64,000 bases of DNA, taken from the IMG/VR virus record IMGVR_UViG_3300032116_015003, positions 1-64,000 of that record; one strand, given 5' to 3'. Origin of the DNA: a virus. Position 1 is the stretch's first letter. Each line of letters begins with the position of its first letter. Both the position numbers and the translations under genes were made by a program. A model generated the notes under the pieces. That model was given only the letters and a program-made list of their open reading frames with translations, had not been told where the DNA came from and did no database searches. This document shows, piece by piece, positions 51,701 to 60,977 of the stretch.

Positions 51701-52874
51701 TGCATTTGTTCAAGGTGGAAATAGTTTTGGTACAACAGCGACATTGGGGACAAATGATAATAATAATTTAATTTTTAGAACAAGTGGATCGTCAAGAGCA
51801 ACTATTACCAATGATGGCAAATTTATCATCGGTGGAACCGGAAATGGTGATGGTGATTTGACCATTGCTGATGCAAAAACATTATCAATTGGAAACAAAA
51901 CTGGATATCACAACATATATCTTCAAAAACCGCTTGTTATTGATACAAACTATCAGCGATTACATTTTGGTACTCGTTGGTATTGGGATTTTGCAAACAA
52001 TATATGGACTTCTTCAATTTCACCAAATACTGATAATCCTGATTGGACAGCAATTGATACATTATCCAATTATTTTAGTTTTAAAGTTGGTAGTATTACT
52101 GGAAGTACAACATCACTTAATACATCAAGTTATAATGCAGCCGAACGTGTTCGTATAACAACCTCTGGAATACAATTATTTAATAGCGGATCAGACACAG
52201 AATTGAGAATTGTCACCAATGATGATATATCAGATCCTAAAATTACATTTTATAGTGGATCGGATGCAATGTGGGTTGCAGGGGTTGATGATAGTGATGG
52301 CAATAAATTTAAAATTAATCAAGGACTGTTGTTGGCTAGTAGTAATGTTATTACCGTTACAACAGGTAGTAACGTTGGTATTGGAACAACAGTTCCTGTA
52401 AACAGATTAGACGTTAGTGGAAATATTAGTTGTAGTACTATCACTGCAAGTTTACTTGGTACAAGTAGTTGGTCAACTAATGCAAATACTGCTAGTTATT
52501 TGACTCCAGCAAATAGTTATCAAATTACTAATCTAACTGCAAGTGGAGAAATAATTTATCGAAATGCTGTATTATTAGATTTTGGTTCTTCTACCATGCC
52601 TACAACTATTAGTGTTGTATTACAAAACGCCACTGGTAGTTATAACGCTGCATTTTTTGATTATGCAATTTTTAGTGCAAGCAATTCTCGCGCAGGTACA
52701 ATTGTAAGTACATGGAATAGCGGATCAATTGTTTATAACGAAACATGCACAACAGATATTGGTGCCACAAGCGCAATATCGATGGCAGTTGTATTAAGTG
52801 CCGGTAATGTTCAATTAATGGCATCTGGTAGTGTAACAAATTGGAATATTAAAGCATCTGGAAGATATATATAA
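48774..52874 (+). CDS. Repetitive fibre protein (1366 aa)
   Basis: A 1366-residue fibre. After about 70 residues there is a domain (about 90-245) with SYWTIPTSS, STDNVNWTLAASSS and TIRYIRLIVLSG that looks like a carbohydrate-binding F5/8-type jelly roll. Then come repeats of the form N-V-G-I-G-T-x-x-P-x-x-x-L-x-V-x-G-N-I-S-A-S, interrupted by two larger modules. The end (about 1300-1366) is a compact beta segment without a recognised chaperone. It probably forms a long trimeric fibre that binds host surface glycan (inference). Confidence 0.75.
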   Translation: MPIGSTVVYNAGDLILSTVSSSGNTFQENKIAAATSSIILFNSNGLISSQSLNSTTVGTASFLNATNAVVTNLTASNIDNTYLFNDYTIEKYGFTDVAKGRTPTITAGSLFSGGPTYRNITSYWTIPTSSITSPFPTMSIDFGSSILQCQYVTFGTWYKVDTSQIPYSYRIEYSTDNVNWTLAASSSTNTDTAPVHSLGAAPTIRYIRLIVLSGQTSASVPNGYNSQVSAFRVYSFAGSYTSDNIWAQRGDGAVAYTAFNGNIGIGTISPTATLTVSGSISASNSYTLTTVGIGSNLIVGTTGTFGQGLTVGGNISASGNISSSVFVGPHTGSTFGTASWAQSASFATTASFVNISALNAFVQGGNSFGATATLGTNDANSLVLETNGTPQLTINSGGKFGMGTSPVATVKLALSDSHLGALGSSSLYLSTTQNASAIGNNSNTQGISNEYFIIGNTSGSNQIQGIFNNTYITATGTQTASVRSLRNNISINSPVTMSSNSSIVNGLFLNQFNMPDGASSVSIPDYRIINTNLSAIGSFVPSGSISNFYDILAGGMDSTIGSALSVSNAYGVFISSRRQSGGSVTNSWGVYQVGTNDNNYFAGNVGIGITNPTNDLAIAGTVSASAITASTISASNLNVLTTVGIGSNLIVGTNATFGQDITVGTNISASGNISASTSWVGRSSVFGLSNPAASLEVIGPANISGTFAVLASSGDNTASVFTVYGDNNPRTPRFTISRAGNVGIGTTNPENRLDVVGNISASAITASTINSQGNIFGIRSTTHPLYLYDNATNIIIARITNNTPGVGSSTDFILRSGSTDVVRLSTLQSSYLNGGNVGIGTAAPLANLHVYTGSTGPTSTHQVEFSSAGSKRILFLTNAGGASYNPIVASGDSGIIFASGSISSSQCFFIAPWNSTATGITISGSGQVGIGTSDPRGTLHVVGNITASSITASLQGTSSWATNSLTASFVNISALNAFVQGGNSFGTTATLGTNDNNNLIFRTSGSSRATITNDGKFIIGGTGNGDGDLTIADAKTLSIGNKTGYHNIYLQKPLVIDTNYQRLHFGTRWYWDFANNIWTSSISPNTDNPDWTAIDTLSNYFSFKVGSITGSTTSLNTSSYNAAERVRITTSGIQLFNSGSDTELRIVTNDDISDPKITFYSGSDAMWVAGVDDSDGNKFKINQGLLLASSNVITVTTGSNVGIGTTVPVNRLDVSGNISCSTITASLLGTSSWSTNANTASYLTPANSYQITNLTASGEIIYRNAVLLDFGSSTMPTTISVVLQNATGSYNAAFFDYAIFSASNSRAGTIVSTWNSGSIVYNETCTTDIGATSAISMAVVLSAGNVQLMASGSVTNWNIKASGRYI

Positions 52875-52932
52875 CAATAGTAACAACAATAATAACATAT
52901 TGTTTTTCTGGAGAGTGAAGGAAAAATAAATT

Positions 52933-55900
52933 ATGAGTAATGAATTCGTAGTAAAAAATGGGCTTATAAGCCAAGGTAATATCACCGGCACAGGTAGTCT
53001 GGTGGTTTCTCAAAATATAACTGCAAGCAATATCACAGCTAGTGGTATTTCAACCGCAAATGGATATGTAGTAATTGGTGAAGATATTGCCTTTCCTCAA
53101 TCAAGAGATAGTTATTATGCTGGTTATTCGGGAAATCCTGCTGCGGGTCCATCAAGTGTAATTGAAATGATGCAAGCATTGTCAAATGCAATAGGTGTAA
53201 ATGATCCATTAAGATTTAGAACGATTTCATCTCCCGAATATTACAGTGCAAGTGCTTGGCATACTGATACAACTCCACCACCATATGGAAGATTATTTGA
53301 TGGAAACGCAAACAGTACCGTTGATCTTATTACACAAGCTGAAAGTCAAAGTTTTGAAAAAACAATAAAAAGATTTGTAATTAGTTTTCCACAATATTCC
53401 CGTCCAAATTTTGTAATGCTTCAAAGTGATTTTCAAAATAATTTTTATGGATATGGTGTGCAGATTGAGAAGCAAAGTGCGAGTGTATGGTTGCCAGCAG
53501 TAAGTGGTAGCCAAAATATGGCAAATGGAAGTGCTAGAGTAATGGCATTTCAACTTGGTGATTTATTTAACGCGGATGCATTGCGGTTTACTTTTACGGC
53601 AAGTGCAGCACTGGTCATAAATGGTGGTATTAGTGGATCTCTTCGATTAAATTCAATACGAAGTTTTGGAAATCAAAATTATAGTTCAACGATTCCAGTT
53701 TATACAAATAGTGGATCTCAATTAATTTCTAATAATAACGTTGGTATCGGTAGTGTAGCACCTAGAAATCGTTTGGATGTGGCTGGTAACATTAGCGCAA
53801 GTGCAATTACAGCGTCAGCTATAAGCGCAAGTAATTTAAATGTATTAACGTCGGTTGGTATTGGATCAAATTTGATCGTTGGAACCAATGCAACAATTGG
53901 TACTAGTTTAACTGTTGGTACTAATATCAGTGCAAGTGGAAATATTAGTGCTAGTGTATTTGTTGGCCCTCATACTGGCAGTACCTTTGGTACTGCAAGC
54001 TGGGCACAAAGTGCAAGTAATGCAGTTAGTTCACAAACTGCGTCATTTCTTCCAGTTGGAACATACAACATAACAAGTAGCTTGGCAACAAATAGTATTA
54101 GTTCATCCTATTTTAGTGGGAGCGTATTGAGTGCAAGTAACGCATTTGTTAGTGGTACGCTATCAGTAAATGGACAAATTGTTGCAACAGCATTTAGTTC
54201 TAGTACAATTTATATTACCGCAAGCTCATTGATCGTTGGAGATAATATTATTACTTTAAATGCCGCAACACCAGCACTCCGTTATGCTGGTATCGAAGCA
54301 TACGACAGTGGAAGCTCAACATTAACTAGTTTATTATGGGATAGTCAAAATAACTATTTTTTTGTTAGCAGTAGTCAGGCAAATGCAAGTCGTCAGATCA
54401 TACTTGGTCCAACTGGCGAAACTGCGTTGTCTGAAAATTACATTCCATTAATTAGTGGAAGTAACAATATTAGCTCAAGTGTAATTTATCAAAATTCCGG
54501 TAACATTGCTATAGGTACAACTGTGCCAACTGGATCGTTAACTGTTGAGAATTCTACGTCTACAATTCCTATTTTATCATTGGGTGGAGGTGAAGCTTTA
54601 CTTGATGTTGCGGATTTATATGTTTTAAATTCATTCAATACCTCTAGCGGTGTTGGATTTGGTGCTAAAGTTATTGGTATAAATATATCTTCATCATTAG
54701 ATGCAAGCAATATACCAATACAAAGAACAGTTTGGAGTGGCGTAAATTCAGCAACTGCAATTGTACTATCCGCAGACGATCCGGGTGGTGGGCCGCAAGA
54801 TAATGCATTTCAAATCTGGACATCCAATGGTGGATCAGCAGGTACAGCATTAACTCAAAAATTCTCACTAACCGCAGAAGGTAATGCTGGTATTGGAACA
54901 ACATCTCCTGTCAATAGACTAGATGTTGCCGGAAATATTAGTGCCAGTGCTATTACTGCAAGTAATTTTTTGGGTACATCAAGCTGGGCAACTAATACCG
55001 TCAGTGCAAGTTATTTGATTCCGACTAACAATTATCAAATTGCTACTCTGACAGCAAGTAATATTAGTGCTAGTGGAACTGGATTGTTTAATAGCGTTGG
55101 CATTGGAACAACAAATCCTCGGGGAGGTGGGCTGCACGTAAATACAGTTAATGGATCTGCTGCAAATGAATACTCCGCGTTGGTTATTTCGGCAAATGTA
55201 AGTTCTTCAAGAGGAATAAACATTGCATATGATGCAACAAATGACGTTGGTATTATAACTGCGCTTCATGCTGGAACAGGATGGAAAAACATAACGTTGC
55301 AACCAGTTAGCGGTCAGGTTGGTATCGGTGTTGTCGCTCCGGTAAACAAACTAGATGTTGGTGGTAATATTAGTTGCAGTATTATTACTGCATCGTTATT
55401 TAGTGGAAGTCATAGCGGCAGTACCTTTGGTACTGCAAGCTGGGCACAAAGTTCAAGTAATGCAGTTAGTTCAAGTATTGCTACAACCGCTGTCAGTGCA
55501 AATGCGCTAAACACAGCTAATAGTTACACGATTGTAAATTTAACTGCAAGTAATATTAGTGCAAGCGGTAATGTGACTGCGAGTAATTTGTATGCACTTA
55601 CAACAGTTGGCATTGGATCAAATTTAATAGTAGGTACTAACATAACAGTGGGTGGCAGCACCGAACTCGGAAATGCACTTACTGATACAGTGACTATCTC
55701 AGGCAGTGTAATTCAAACAGGAAGTTTTACGACAGCAGGTTCAATCACCGTTGGTGCCAATATTAGTGCAAGTGGAAACATAAGCGCAAGTGTATTCAGC
55801 GGTCCACATACTGGTAGTACTTTTGGTACTGCAAGTTGGGCAACAAATAGTTTAACAGCAAGTAGTATTGCTTCTACAAGCAATGCATTTGTTCAAGGTG

Positions 55901-58900
55901 GAAATAGTTTTGGTACAACTGCCGCACTCGGAACCAATGATGCAAATAATTTAGCATTTGAAACAAATGGAACCACTAGAATGACAATTGGAAGTGGTGG
56001 TCAAATTGGTATTGATAGAGGTGTAAGTGGACTTTATAAAGTAGGAATTGCTGATACTCAACTTTCATCAAATAGCTCTTCATCTCTTTATATTATTACC
56101 ACACATCCACAAACAAGTGGTTCGGCCACAAGCAATAACACTTCAACTATTCAAACAATATATTCGGTAACAGAATATACCGGTAGTAATGATCTACAAA
56201 ATCAATGTATTTTCAATCAATTACAAATGAATGGCACTGGTAGTGCAAGTGGTAGTTATCGAGCACTGCGTAATGGTTTATTGCTTGGAAACTCTGTCGC
56301 GTTGGCTACAAATAGTAGTTTTGTTAATACAAATTGTACAAACCAAGTCAGTCCAAATATTGCATCATTCAGTGTTCCGACTTGGGTTGCGGGAACAAAT
56401 ACATCTATCGATTTGATCATTGGCAATTCAACAGGTAGTATTACAAATGTGTACCATCATTTAATTAATTCTCCATTTTCAATTGGTCTAGGTGGTATAA
56501 CTGTTACAAATGCAGTTGGTGTATACATTTCAAAACAAAGAACCACAGGTATTGTCACAAACGGTTATGGTATTTATCAAGTTGATACTGGTGATTTAAA
56601 TATATTCGCTGGTAGAACCCGTATTGGCAGCACAACAGCACCAGTTAATGCGTTGGATGTTTCAGGTAATATTAGTGCCAGCGTTATTACTGCTTCTTTG
56701 TTTACCGGAAGTGTAAGTGGAAGTTTGTTTGGTACTGCAAGTTGGGCACAAAGTGCAAGTAATGCAGTTAGTTCACAAACTGCATCATTTCTGACAATTA
56801 CTAATAATTATCAAGTTAACAATTTCACTGCAAGTAATATAAATGTTACAAGTACTGGTAGTTTTGGTTATGTTGGTATAGGCACAACCAATCCCGGTAC
56901 TGTATTGGATGTTGTTAATCCTCTAACTTCTTTAACAAATCAACCAGCAATTAGCGGAAGATTTTCATCCAATGTGGATGGTCGTAATTTAATACGTGTT
57001 GTTAATACTAACCCTAATGCAGTTGCGGCAGCAACAAATGCCGGTATTTCATTTGTTGCGTATTCAAACACCAGTGTACAACCATTTACTTCATCACATG
57101 AAGCGCAAATATTATTAGGTGCTACAAGTGCCGGTGGCGATTTAAAAATTATTGCACCAATAGGAATGTCTTTTAATGTTAGTGCGTCTAACGTTGTAAT
57201 GACAGGTAGTAGTTATGCTAACTATGGCAACACTGCTATGACAATTGCGGCTACTGGTAATGTTGGTATAAGTTCAACTGCACCAGTAAACAAACTTGAT
57301 GTCGGTGGAAACATTAGTGCTAGTGTAATTACTGCTTCTTTATTTAGTGGAAGTGTCAGTGGAAGTGTATTCGGCACATCAAGTTGGGCAACCAATGCTA
57401 CAACGGCAAATTCGTTGACTACTGGTAATAGTTATCAAATTACTAATCTAACTGCAAGTGGAAATATTAGTGCAAGTGGGTTTATCGGACAGTTAACAGG
57501 AAGTGTTCTTGGCACATCAAGTTGGGCGTCAACTGCAAATGCGCTAAATTCAGTCAATACATATACTGTTTCTGGATTAAATATTAACACCGGTAATTTA
57601 ACGATGGGTAGTGCCACGGAAATTTTATTATCCGATGGCGATCAAACCACACCCGGATTAGCATTTAATGCAGACGCCAATACTGGTATTTATAGAGTAG
57701 CTAATGATACAATTGGATTTACAACAAACGGTACATTAAAATTGGATATTAATTCTAATGATATTAGTTCTAGTATACCTATCTCTGCAAGTGTATTCGT
57801 AGGACCACATACTGGAAGTACATTTGGTACATCAAGCTGGGCAACTAATACTGTTACAGCAAGTTATTTGATACCAACCAACAATTATCAAATTGCTACG
57901 TTGACGGCAAGTAATATTAGTGCTAGTAGTATAACCGGTAGTTTTAATGGAACTATCAGTAACGCAAGCACTGCTAGTTATTTGACAATCGCAAACAGTT
58001 ATCAAATTAATAATTTGACTGCAAGTGCAATAAGCGCAAGTAATTTTATGTCTGCTAGTAATGTTTGGTTTGGTAACAGCATGGTATTTGTTGAAGTGAT
58101 GCCAACTGGATCAATAACATCCCCAGACATATATTTTAGTAGTAGTGCTATTACCGCATCCGATGTAATGTTTAGAATTGAGGCAGGCGCAAGAACAGGT
58201 AGTATGGTTGCACTGCATATTATTTCTACCGGCTCATTGGGGTCGATTGCAATCAGTGCTAGTAGAGGAGATATTGTTGGAACAAACTTTACTGGTAGTA
58301 TTTTTAGTGGAAGTTTTTCTGGAAATGCAACTACTGCAACTACTGCAACTACTGCGAATGCGTTAAACACCGCTAATAGCTATAGAATTACGAATCTTAC
58401 TGCAAGCAATATAAGTGCAAGTGGAACTATTAGTGGAAGTGATGGTTCGTATAACAGATTATTTTCTACTTCTATTACTGCAAGTGCAATGAGTGCTAGT
58501 AGTTTCATGTCTGCTAGTAATGTTTGGTTTGGTAACAGCATGACATATGTTGAAGTGATGCCAACGGGTTCATTAACAGCACCAGACGTATATTTTAGCA
58601 GTAGTGCTATTACTTCATCAGATGTAATGTTTAGAATCGAAGCCGGTGCAAGAACCGGCAGTATGGTTGCATTACATATTATTTCTACTGGTTCATTGGA
58701 ATCAATTGCTATTAGTGCTAGTAGTGGCAATATTGTTGGAACAAACTTTACTGGTAGTATTTTTAGTGGAACTAGTTTTTCTGGAAGTTTGTTTGGTACA
58801 AGCAGTTGGGCAGCAACTGCAAGCGCATTAAACACATTCAATAGTTATCAAGTTACCAATTTTACGGCAAGCAATATCACGGCAAGTACTATGCGCTTTT

Positions 58901-59637
58901 CAGTATTAAGTGGTTCAAACGGTGGTATAGTAATTAATTCTAGTGATCCATCCGCAGCTATTAATCCAAGAATTTTTTATAATTATGGTAATGGCGGTGG
59001 CGGAGATTTTACTTCTGTTTCTGCAAGTACTGAACATCAATCATTTGGATTTAATAGTGCGGGTACTTTTGGTGGCACTGTAAATCAACAAAGCGGTAGA
59101 ACAATATACTTTTTTGATCGTATAAGCAGTACATTTTATGGTGGTATATCTGGTAATGATAGAGGATTTTACTGGGGAACGAGTAATACTGCGTTTTCAC
59201 TAAAAGTATTGCCACCCGGAGCATCTACTGTTCCTGTTACTATTAAAGGCGCAGCGGGACAAACTACAAGAATTTTATCAGTCACCGATTCGGCTGATTC
59301 AATATTAATGACTGTAAGTTCTAGTGGTCGGGTTGGTATTGGAACGAGTGATCCGGCAGCAACATTTGATTCTAACGGCGATGGTATATTAAGAGGCAAT
59401 GTTGGTATTGGAGGTGTGGCCGGCACAGATGGCACTGCCACTGTTCGTTTAAACATTATCGGTACTGGTAATACACAAACAGCATTACGATTTGATAACG
59501 TAAATGGTATCGGTACGACAACATCTGCTGGTAGAGCACTTGCTGGATTTATTCGTTGCTATGTAAATAGCAACGTAAGTGATGGAGGCGCAAACGCATT
59601 CGCAGCTAACGTATATTATATTCCAGTCTATTCATAA
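52933..59637 (+). CDS. Giant repetitive fibre protein (2234 aa)
   Basis: A 2234-residue fibre, the largest protein in the window. It contains the same repeats as the preceding gene: many copies of N-I-S-A-S-G-N-I-S-A-S, F-G-T-A-S-W-A-x-S-A-S and V-G-I-G-T-x-x-P-V-N-x-L-D-V-x-G. Residues 60-260 form a unique N-terminal domain with another probable jelly-roll (RLFDGNANSTVDLI, IKRFVISFPQYSRPN). A module of about 90 residues is duplicated in tandem near residues 1706-1795 and 1859-1948. The last about 250 residues are unique and may be the host-binding tip. Confidence 0.75.
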   Translation: MSNEFVVKNGLISQGNITGTGSLVVSQNITASNITASGISTANGYVVIGEDIAFPQSRDSYYAGYSGNPAAGPSSVIEMMQALSNAIGVNDPLRFRTISSPEYYSASAWHTDTTPPPYGRLFDGNANSTVDLITQAESQSFEKTIKRFVISFPQYSRPNFVMLQSDFQNNFYGYGVQIEKQSASVWLPAVSGSQNMANGSARVMAFQLGDLFNADALRFTFTASAALVINGGISGSLRLNSIRSFGNQNYSSTIPVYTNSGSQLISNNNVGIGSVAPRNRLDVAGNISASAITASAISASNLNVLTSVGIGSNLIVGTNATIGTSLTVGTNISASGNISASVFVGPHTGSTFGTASWAQSASNAVSSQTASFLPVGTYNITSSLATNSISSSYFSGSVLSASNAFVSGTLSVNGQIVATAFSSSTIYITASSLIVGDNIITLNAATPALRYAGIEAYDSGSSTLTSLLWDSQNNYFFVSSSQANASRQIILGPTGETALSENYIPLISGSNNISSSVIYQNSGNIAIGTTVPTGSLTVENSTSTIPILSLGGGEALLDVADLYVLNSFNTSSGVGFGAKVIGINISSSLDASNIPIQRTVWSGVNSATAIVLSADDPGGGPQDNAFQIWTSNGGSAGTALTQKFSLTAEGNAGIGTTSPVNRLDVAGNISASAITASNFLGTSSWATNTVSASYLIPTNNYQIATLTASNISASGTGLFNSVGIGTTNPRGGGLHVNTVNGSAANEYSALVISANVSSSRGINIAYDATNDVGIITALHAGTGWKNITLQPVSGQVGIGVVAPVNKLDVGGNISCSIITASLFSGSHSGSTFGTASWAQSSSNAVSSSIATTAVSANALNTANSYTIVNLTASNISASGNVTASNLYALTTVGIGSNLIVGTNITVGGSTELGNALTDTVTISGSVIQTGSFTTAGSITVGANISASGNISASVFSGPHTGSTFGTASWATNSLTASSIASTSNAFVQGGNSFGTTAALGTNDANNLAFETNGTTRMTIGSGGQIGIDRGVSGLYKVGIADTQLSSNSSSSLYIITTHPQTSGSATSNNTSTIQTIYSVTEYTGSNDLQNQCIFNQLQMNGTGSASGSYRALRNGLLLGNSVALATNSSFVNTNCTNQVSPNIASFSVPTWVAGTNTSIDLIIGNSTGSITNVYHHLINSPFSIGLGGITVTNAVGVYISKQRTTGIVTNGYGIYQVDTGDLNIFAGRTRIGSTTAPVNALDVSGNISASVITASLFTGSVSGSLFGTASWAQSASNAVSSQTASFLTITNNYQVNNFTASNINVTSTGSFGYVGIGTTNPGTVLDVVNPLTSLTNQPAISGRFSSNVDGRNLIRVVNTNPNAVAAATNAGISFVAYSNTSVQPFTSSHEAQILLGATSAGGDLKIIAPIGMSFNVSASNVVMTGSSYANYGNTAMTIAATGNVGISSTAPVNKLDVGGNISASVITASLFSGSVSGSVFGTSSWATNATTANSLTTGNSYQITNLTASGNISASGFIGQLTGSVLGTSSWASTANALNSVNTYTVSGLNINTGNLTMGSATEILLSDGDQTTPGLAFNADANTGIYRVANDTIGFTTNGTLKLDINSNDISSSIPISASVFVGPHTGSTFGTSSWATNTVTASYLIPTNNYQIATLTASNISASSITGSFNGTISNASTASYLTIANSYQINNLTASAISASNFMSASNVWFGNSMVFVEVMPTGSITSPDIYFSSSAITASDVMFRIEAGARTGSMVALHIISTGSLGSIAISASRGDIVGTNFTGSIFSGSFSGNATTATTATTANALNTANSYRITNLTASNISASGTISGSDGSYNRLFSTSITASAMSASSFMSASNVWFGNSMTYVEVMPTGSLTAPDVYFSSSAITSSDVMFRIEAGARTGSMVALHIISTGSLESIAISASSGNIVGTNFTGSIFSGTSFSGSLFGTSSWAATASALNTFNSYQVTNFTASNITASTMRFSVLSGSNGGIVINSSDPSAAINPRIFYNYGNGGGGDFTSVSASTEHQSFGFNSAGTFGGTVNQQSGRTIYFFDRISSTFYGGISGNDRGFYWGTSNTAFSLKVLPPGASTVPVTIKGAAGQTTRILSVTDSADSILMTVSSSGRVGIGTSDPAATFDSNGDGILRGNVGIGGVAGTDGTATVRLNIIGTGNTQTALRFDNVNGIGTTTSAGRALAGFIRCYVNSNVSDGGANAFAANVYYIPVYS
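58048..58317 (+). repeat. Tandem duplicated fibre module, copy 1
   Basis: About 270 bases beginning ATGTCTGCTAGTAATG, in frame. It shares long identical blocks with 58507-58776, the first being about 34 bases. Confidence 0.85.
58507..58776 (+). repeat. Tandem duplicated fibre module, copy 2
   Basis: Offset from copy 1 by exactly 459 bases (153 codons). A 40-base block near its end (starting ATTGTTGGAACAAAC) is also identical to copy 1. Confidence 0.85.
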
Positions 59638-59642
59638 ACTAT

Positions 59643-59903
59643 ATGACTACAAAAATTATTATTTCTCGATTTGAATTAATCGACAATCCACCAACCGGAA
59701 AAGTAGTTGGTTTTACTATAAAAAATTTAGATAATGAATTTTCAGATTATACTGAAACCATAATGTCTATAGCTGAATGCGTAGATAAAACCGATAACGA
59801 AATATGTCAACTTGCATATTTAAAAATAAAATTACAAATTGAAAATATTATTAATAAATTGAATACACGATCTACTATTTTAGGTAGTGAATTTGTGCCT
59901 TAA
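59643..59903 (+). CDS. Small hypothetical protein (86 aa)
   Basis: An 86-residue protein with alternating strands then a C-terminal helix (QLAYLKIKLQIENIINKL). Not recognised. It begins five bases after the giant fibre gene and may be a fibre-associated factor by position. Confidence 0.5.
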   Translation: MTTKIIISRFELIDNPPTGKVVGFTIKNLDNEFSDYTETIMSIAECVDKTDNEICQLAYLKIKLQIENIINKLNTRSTILGSEFVP

Positions 59904-59910
59904 AATATAA

Positions 59911-60933
59911 ATGAAACACGTTACAATTTCCAGTGTATATAATTTTGAATCTGGCTATAATGTATTATTAAAAGGGTTATTAGATAATTTACCAAAAAAT
60001 AATTATTCAATAAGACCTCGTTCTTATAGCAAAGTTACTTCTGATTTTCAACGATATTTTGAAAATGTTGTTTATCGAAAAGAAGATTGTAATTTATTAT
60101 TGTTGCCGCCGTGCAATCAAATAGATAGCGTTCATCCATTATTTAATATAGTACCGGCAAAAAACACTATTTTTTTTACAATGTGGGAGAGTAGTAGATT
60201 TACTGATATTTTTATAGATAAATCAAATACTATGCAGGCAATGATTGTTCCGAATAAATGGAACAAGCAATCATTAGAATTACAGGGATGTAACGTACCG
60301 ATTCATATAGTTCCGTTGTTTATAGATGATAAAGTATTTAATTATCAAGAGCCGATTGTTCAAAATAAATTTATTTTTGGAACAGCAAATGACGATCCGC
60401 GCAAACGAGTAAATGAAACAATTAAATGTTTTATTAAAGCATTTCCAAAAGAAAAGGATGTTGTTTTGAAAGTTAAACTTTCAAAAAATTCTATTATAAA
60501 TAAGTTTACAGACGATAGAATAAAAATTATAACAGACAGTTACAGTCAACGTCAATTGGTTGATTTTTATGCGTCTTTAAATGTGTTTGTTAGTGGAGTT
60601 AGTTCAGAAGGATGGGGTTTACATCAACATGAGAGTATGGCATGTGGTAGACCTGTAATTGCTGCTTGTTATGCCGGGCTGGCAGAATTTATGACAGAAG
60701 AAAATAGTTTTTGTTTAAAATATAACGAAGTGCCAAGTACAGATTATTGGGAAACCCCCGGCGGCAAATGGTCAAAATATGATGAAGATCACATGATCGA
60801 AACTATGCGATATTGTTATAATAATTCATCGTCTGTTTTCCAAAAAGGAATTATTGCTAGTGAAAATGTTTCGCGTTTCAATGTGGCAAATTTTATAAGT
60901 GATATTTCTTCAGTAATTAATATTTATACTTAA
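59911..60933 (+). CDS. GT4-like glycosyltransferase
   Basis: A 340-residue GT-B glycosyltransferase. The C-terminal donor-binding half is clear: GTANDDPRKRVNE, VDFYASLNVFVSGVSSEGWGLHQHESMACGRPVI with the family's Glu-x7-Glu arrangement, then AGLAEF. The N-terminal half has MWESSRFTDIF, typical of this group. It lies just after the Ser/Thr-rich fibre genes, so O-glycosylation of fibres is an attractive guess; host-surface modification is the alternative. Confidence 0.78.
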   Translation: MKHVTISSVYNFESGYNVLLKGLLDNLPKNNYSIRPRSYSKVTSDFQRYFENVVYRKEDCNLLLLPPCNQIDSVHPLFNIVPAKNTIFFTMWESSRFTDIFIDKSNTMQAMIVPNKWNKQSLELQGCNVPIHIVPLFIDDKVFNYQEPIVQNKFIFGTANDDPRKRVNETIKCFIKAFPKEKDVVLKVKLSKNSIINKFTDDRIKIITDSYSQRQLVDFYASLNVFVSGVSSEGWGLHQHESMACGRPVIAACYAGLAEFMTEENSFCLKYNEVPSTDYWETPGGKWSKYDEDHMIETMRYCYNNSSSVFQKGIIASENVSRFNVANFISDISSVINIYT

Positions 60934-60977
60934 TAATATATTATTGAGCGTTATTTAACAAGTAGATTGAATTTGAA

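Noticed and set aside
46700-59000. Short DNA repeats that might look like a CRISPR array or template/variable repeats of a retroelement
   Set aside because: Repeats are in-frame protein repeats of uneven spacing; no unique spacers, cas genes or reverse transcriptase are present.
46933-59456. Many antisense frames rich in Leu/Val/Pro across the fibre genes
   Set aside because: They mirror the Ser/Gly/Asn/Thr repeats of the fibres and look alike for that reason only.
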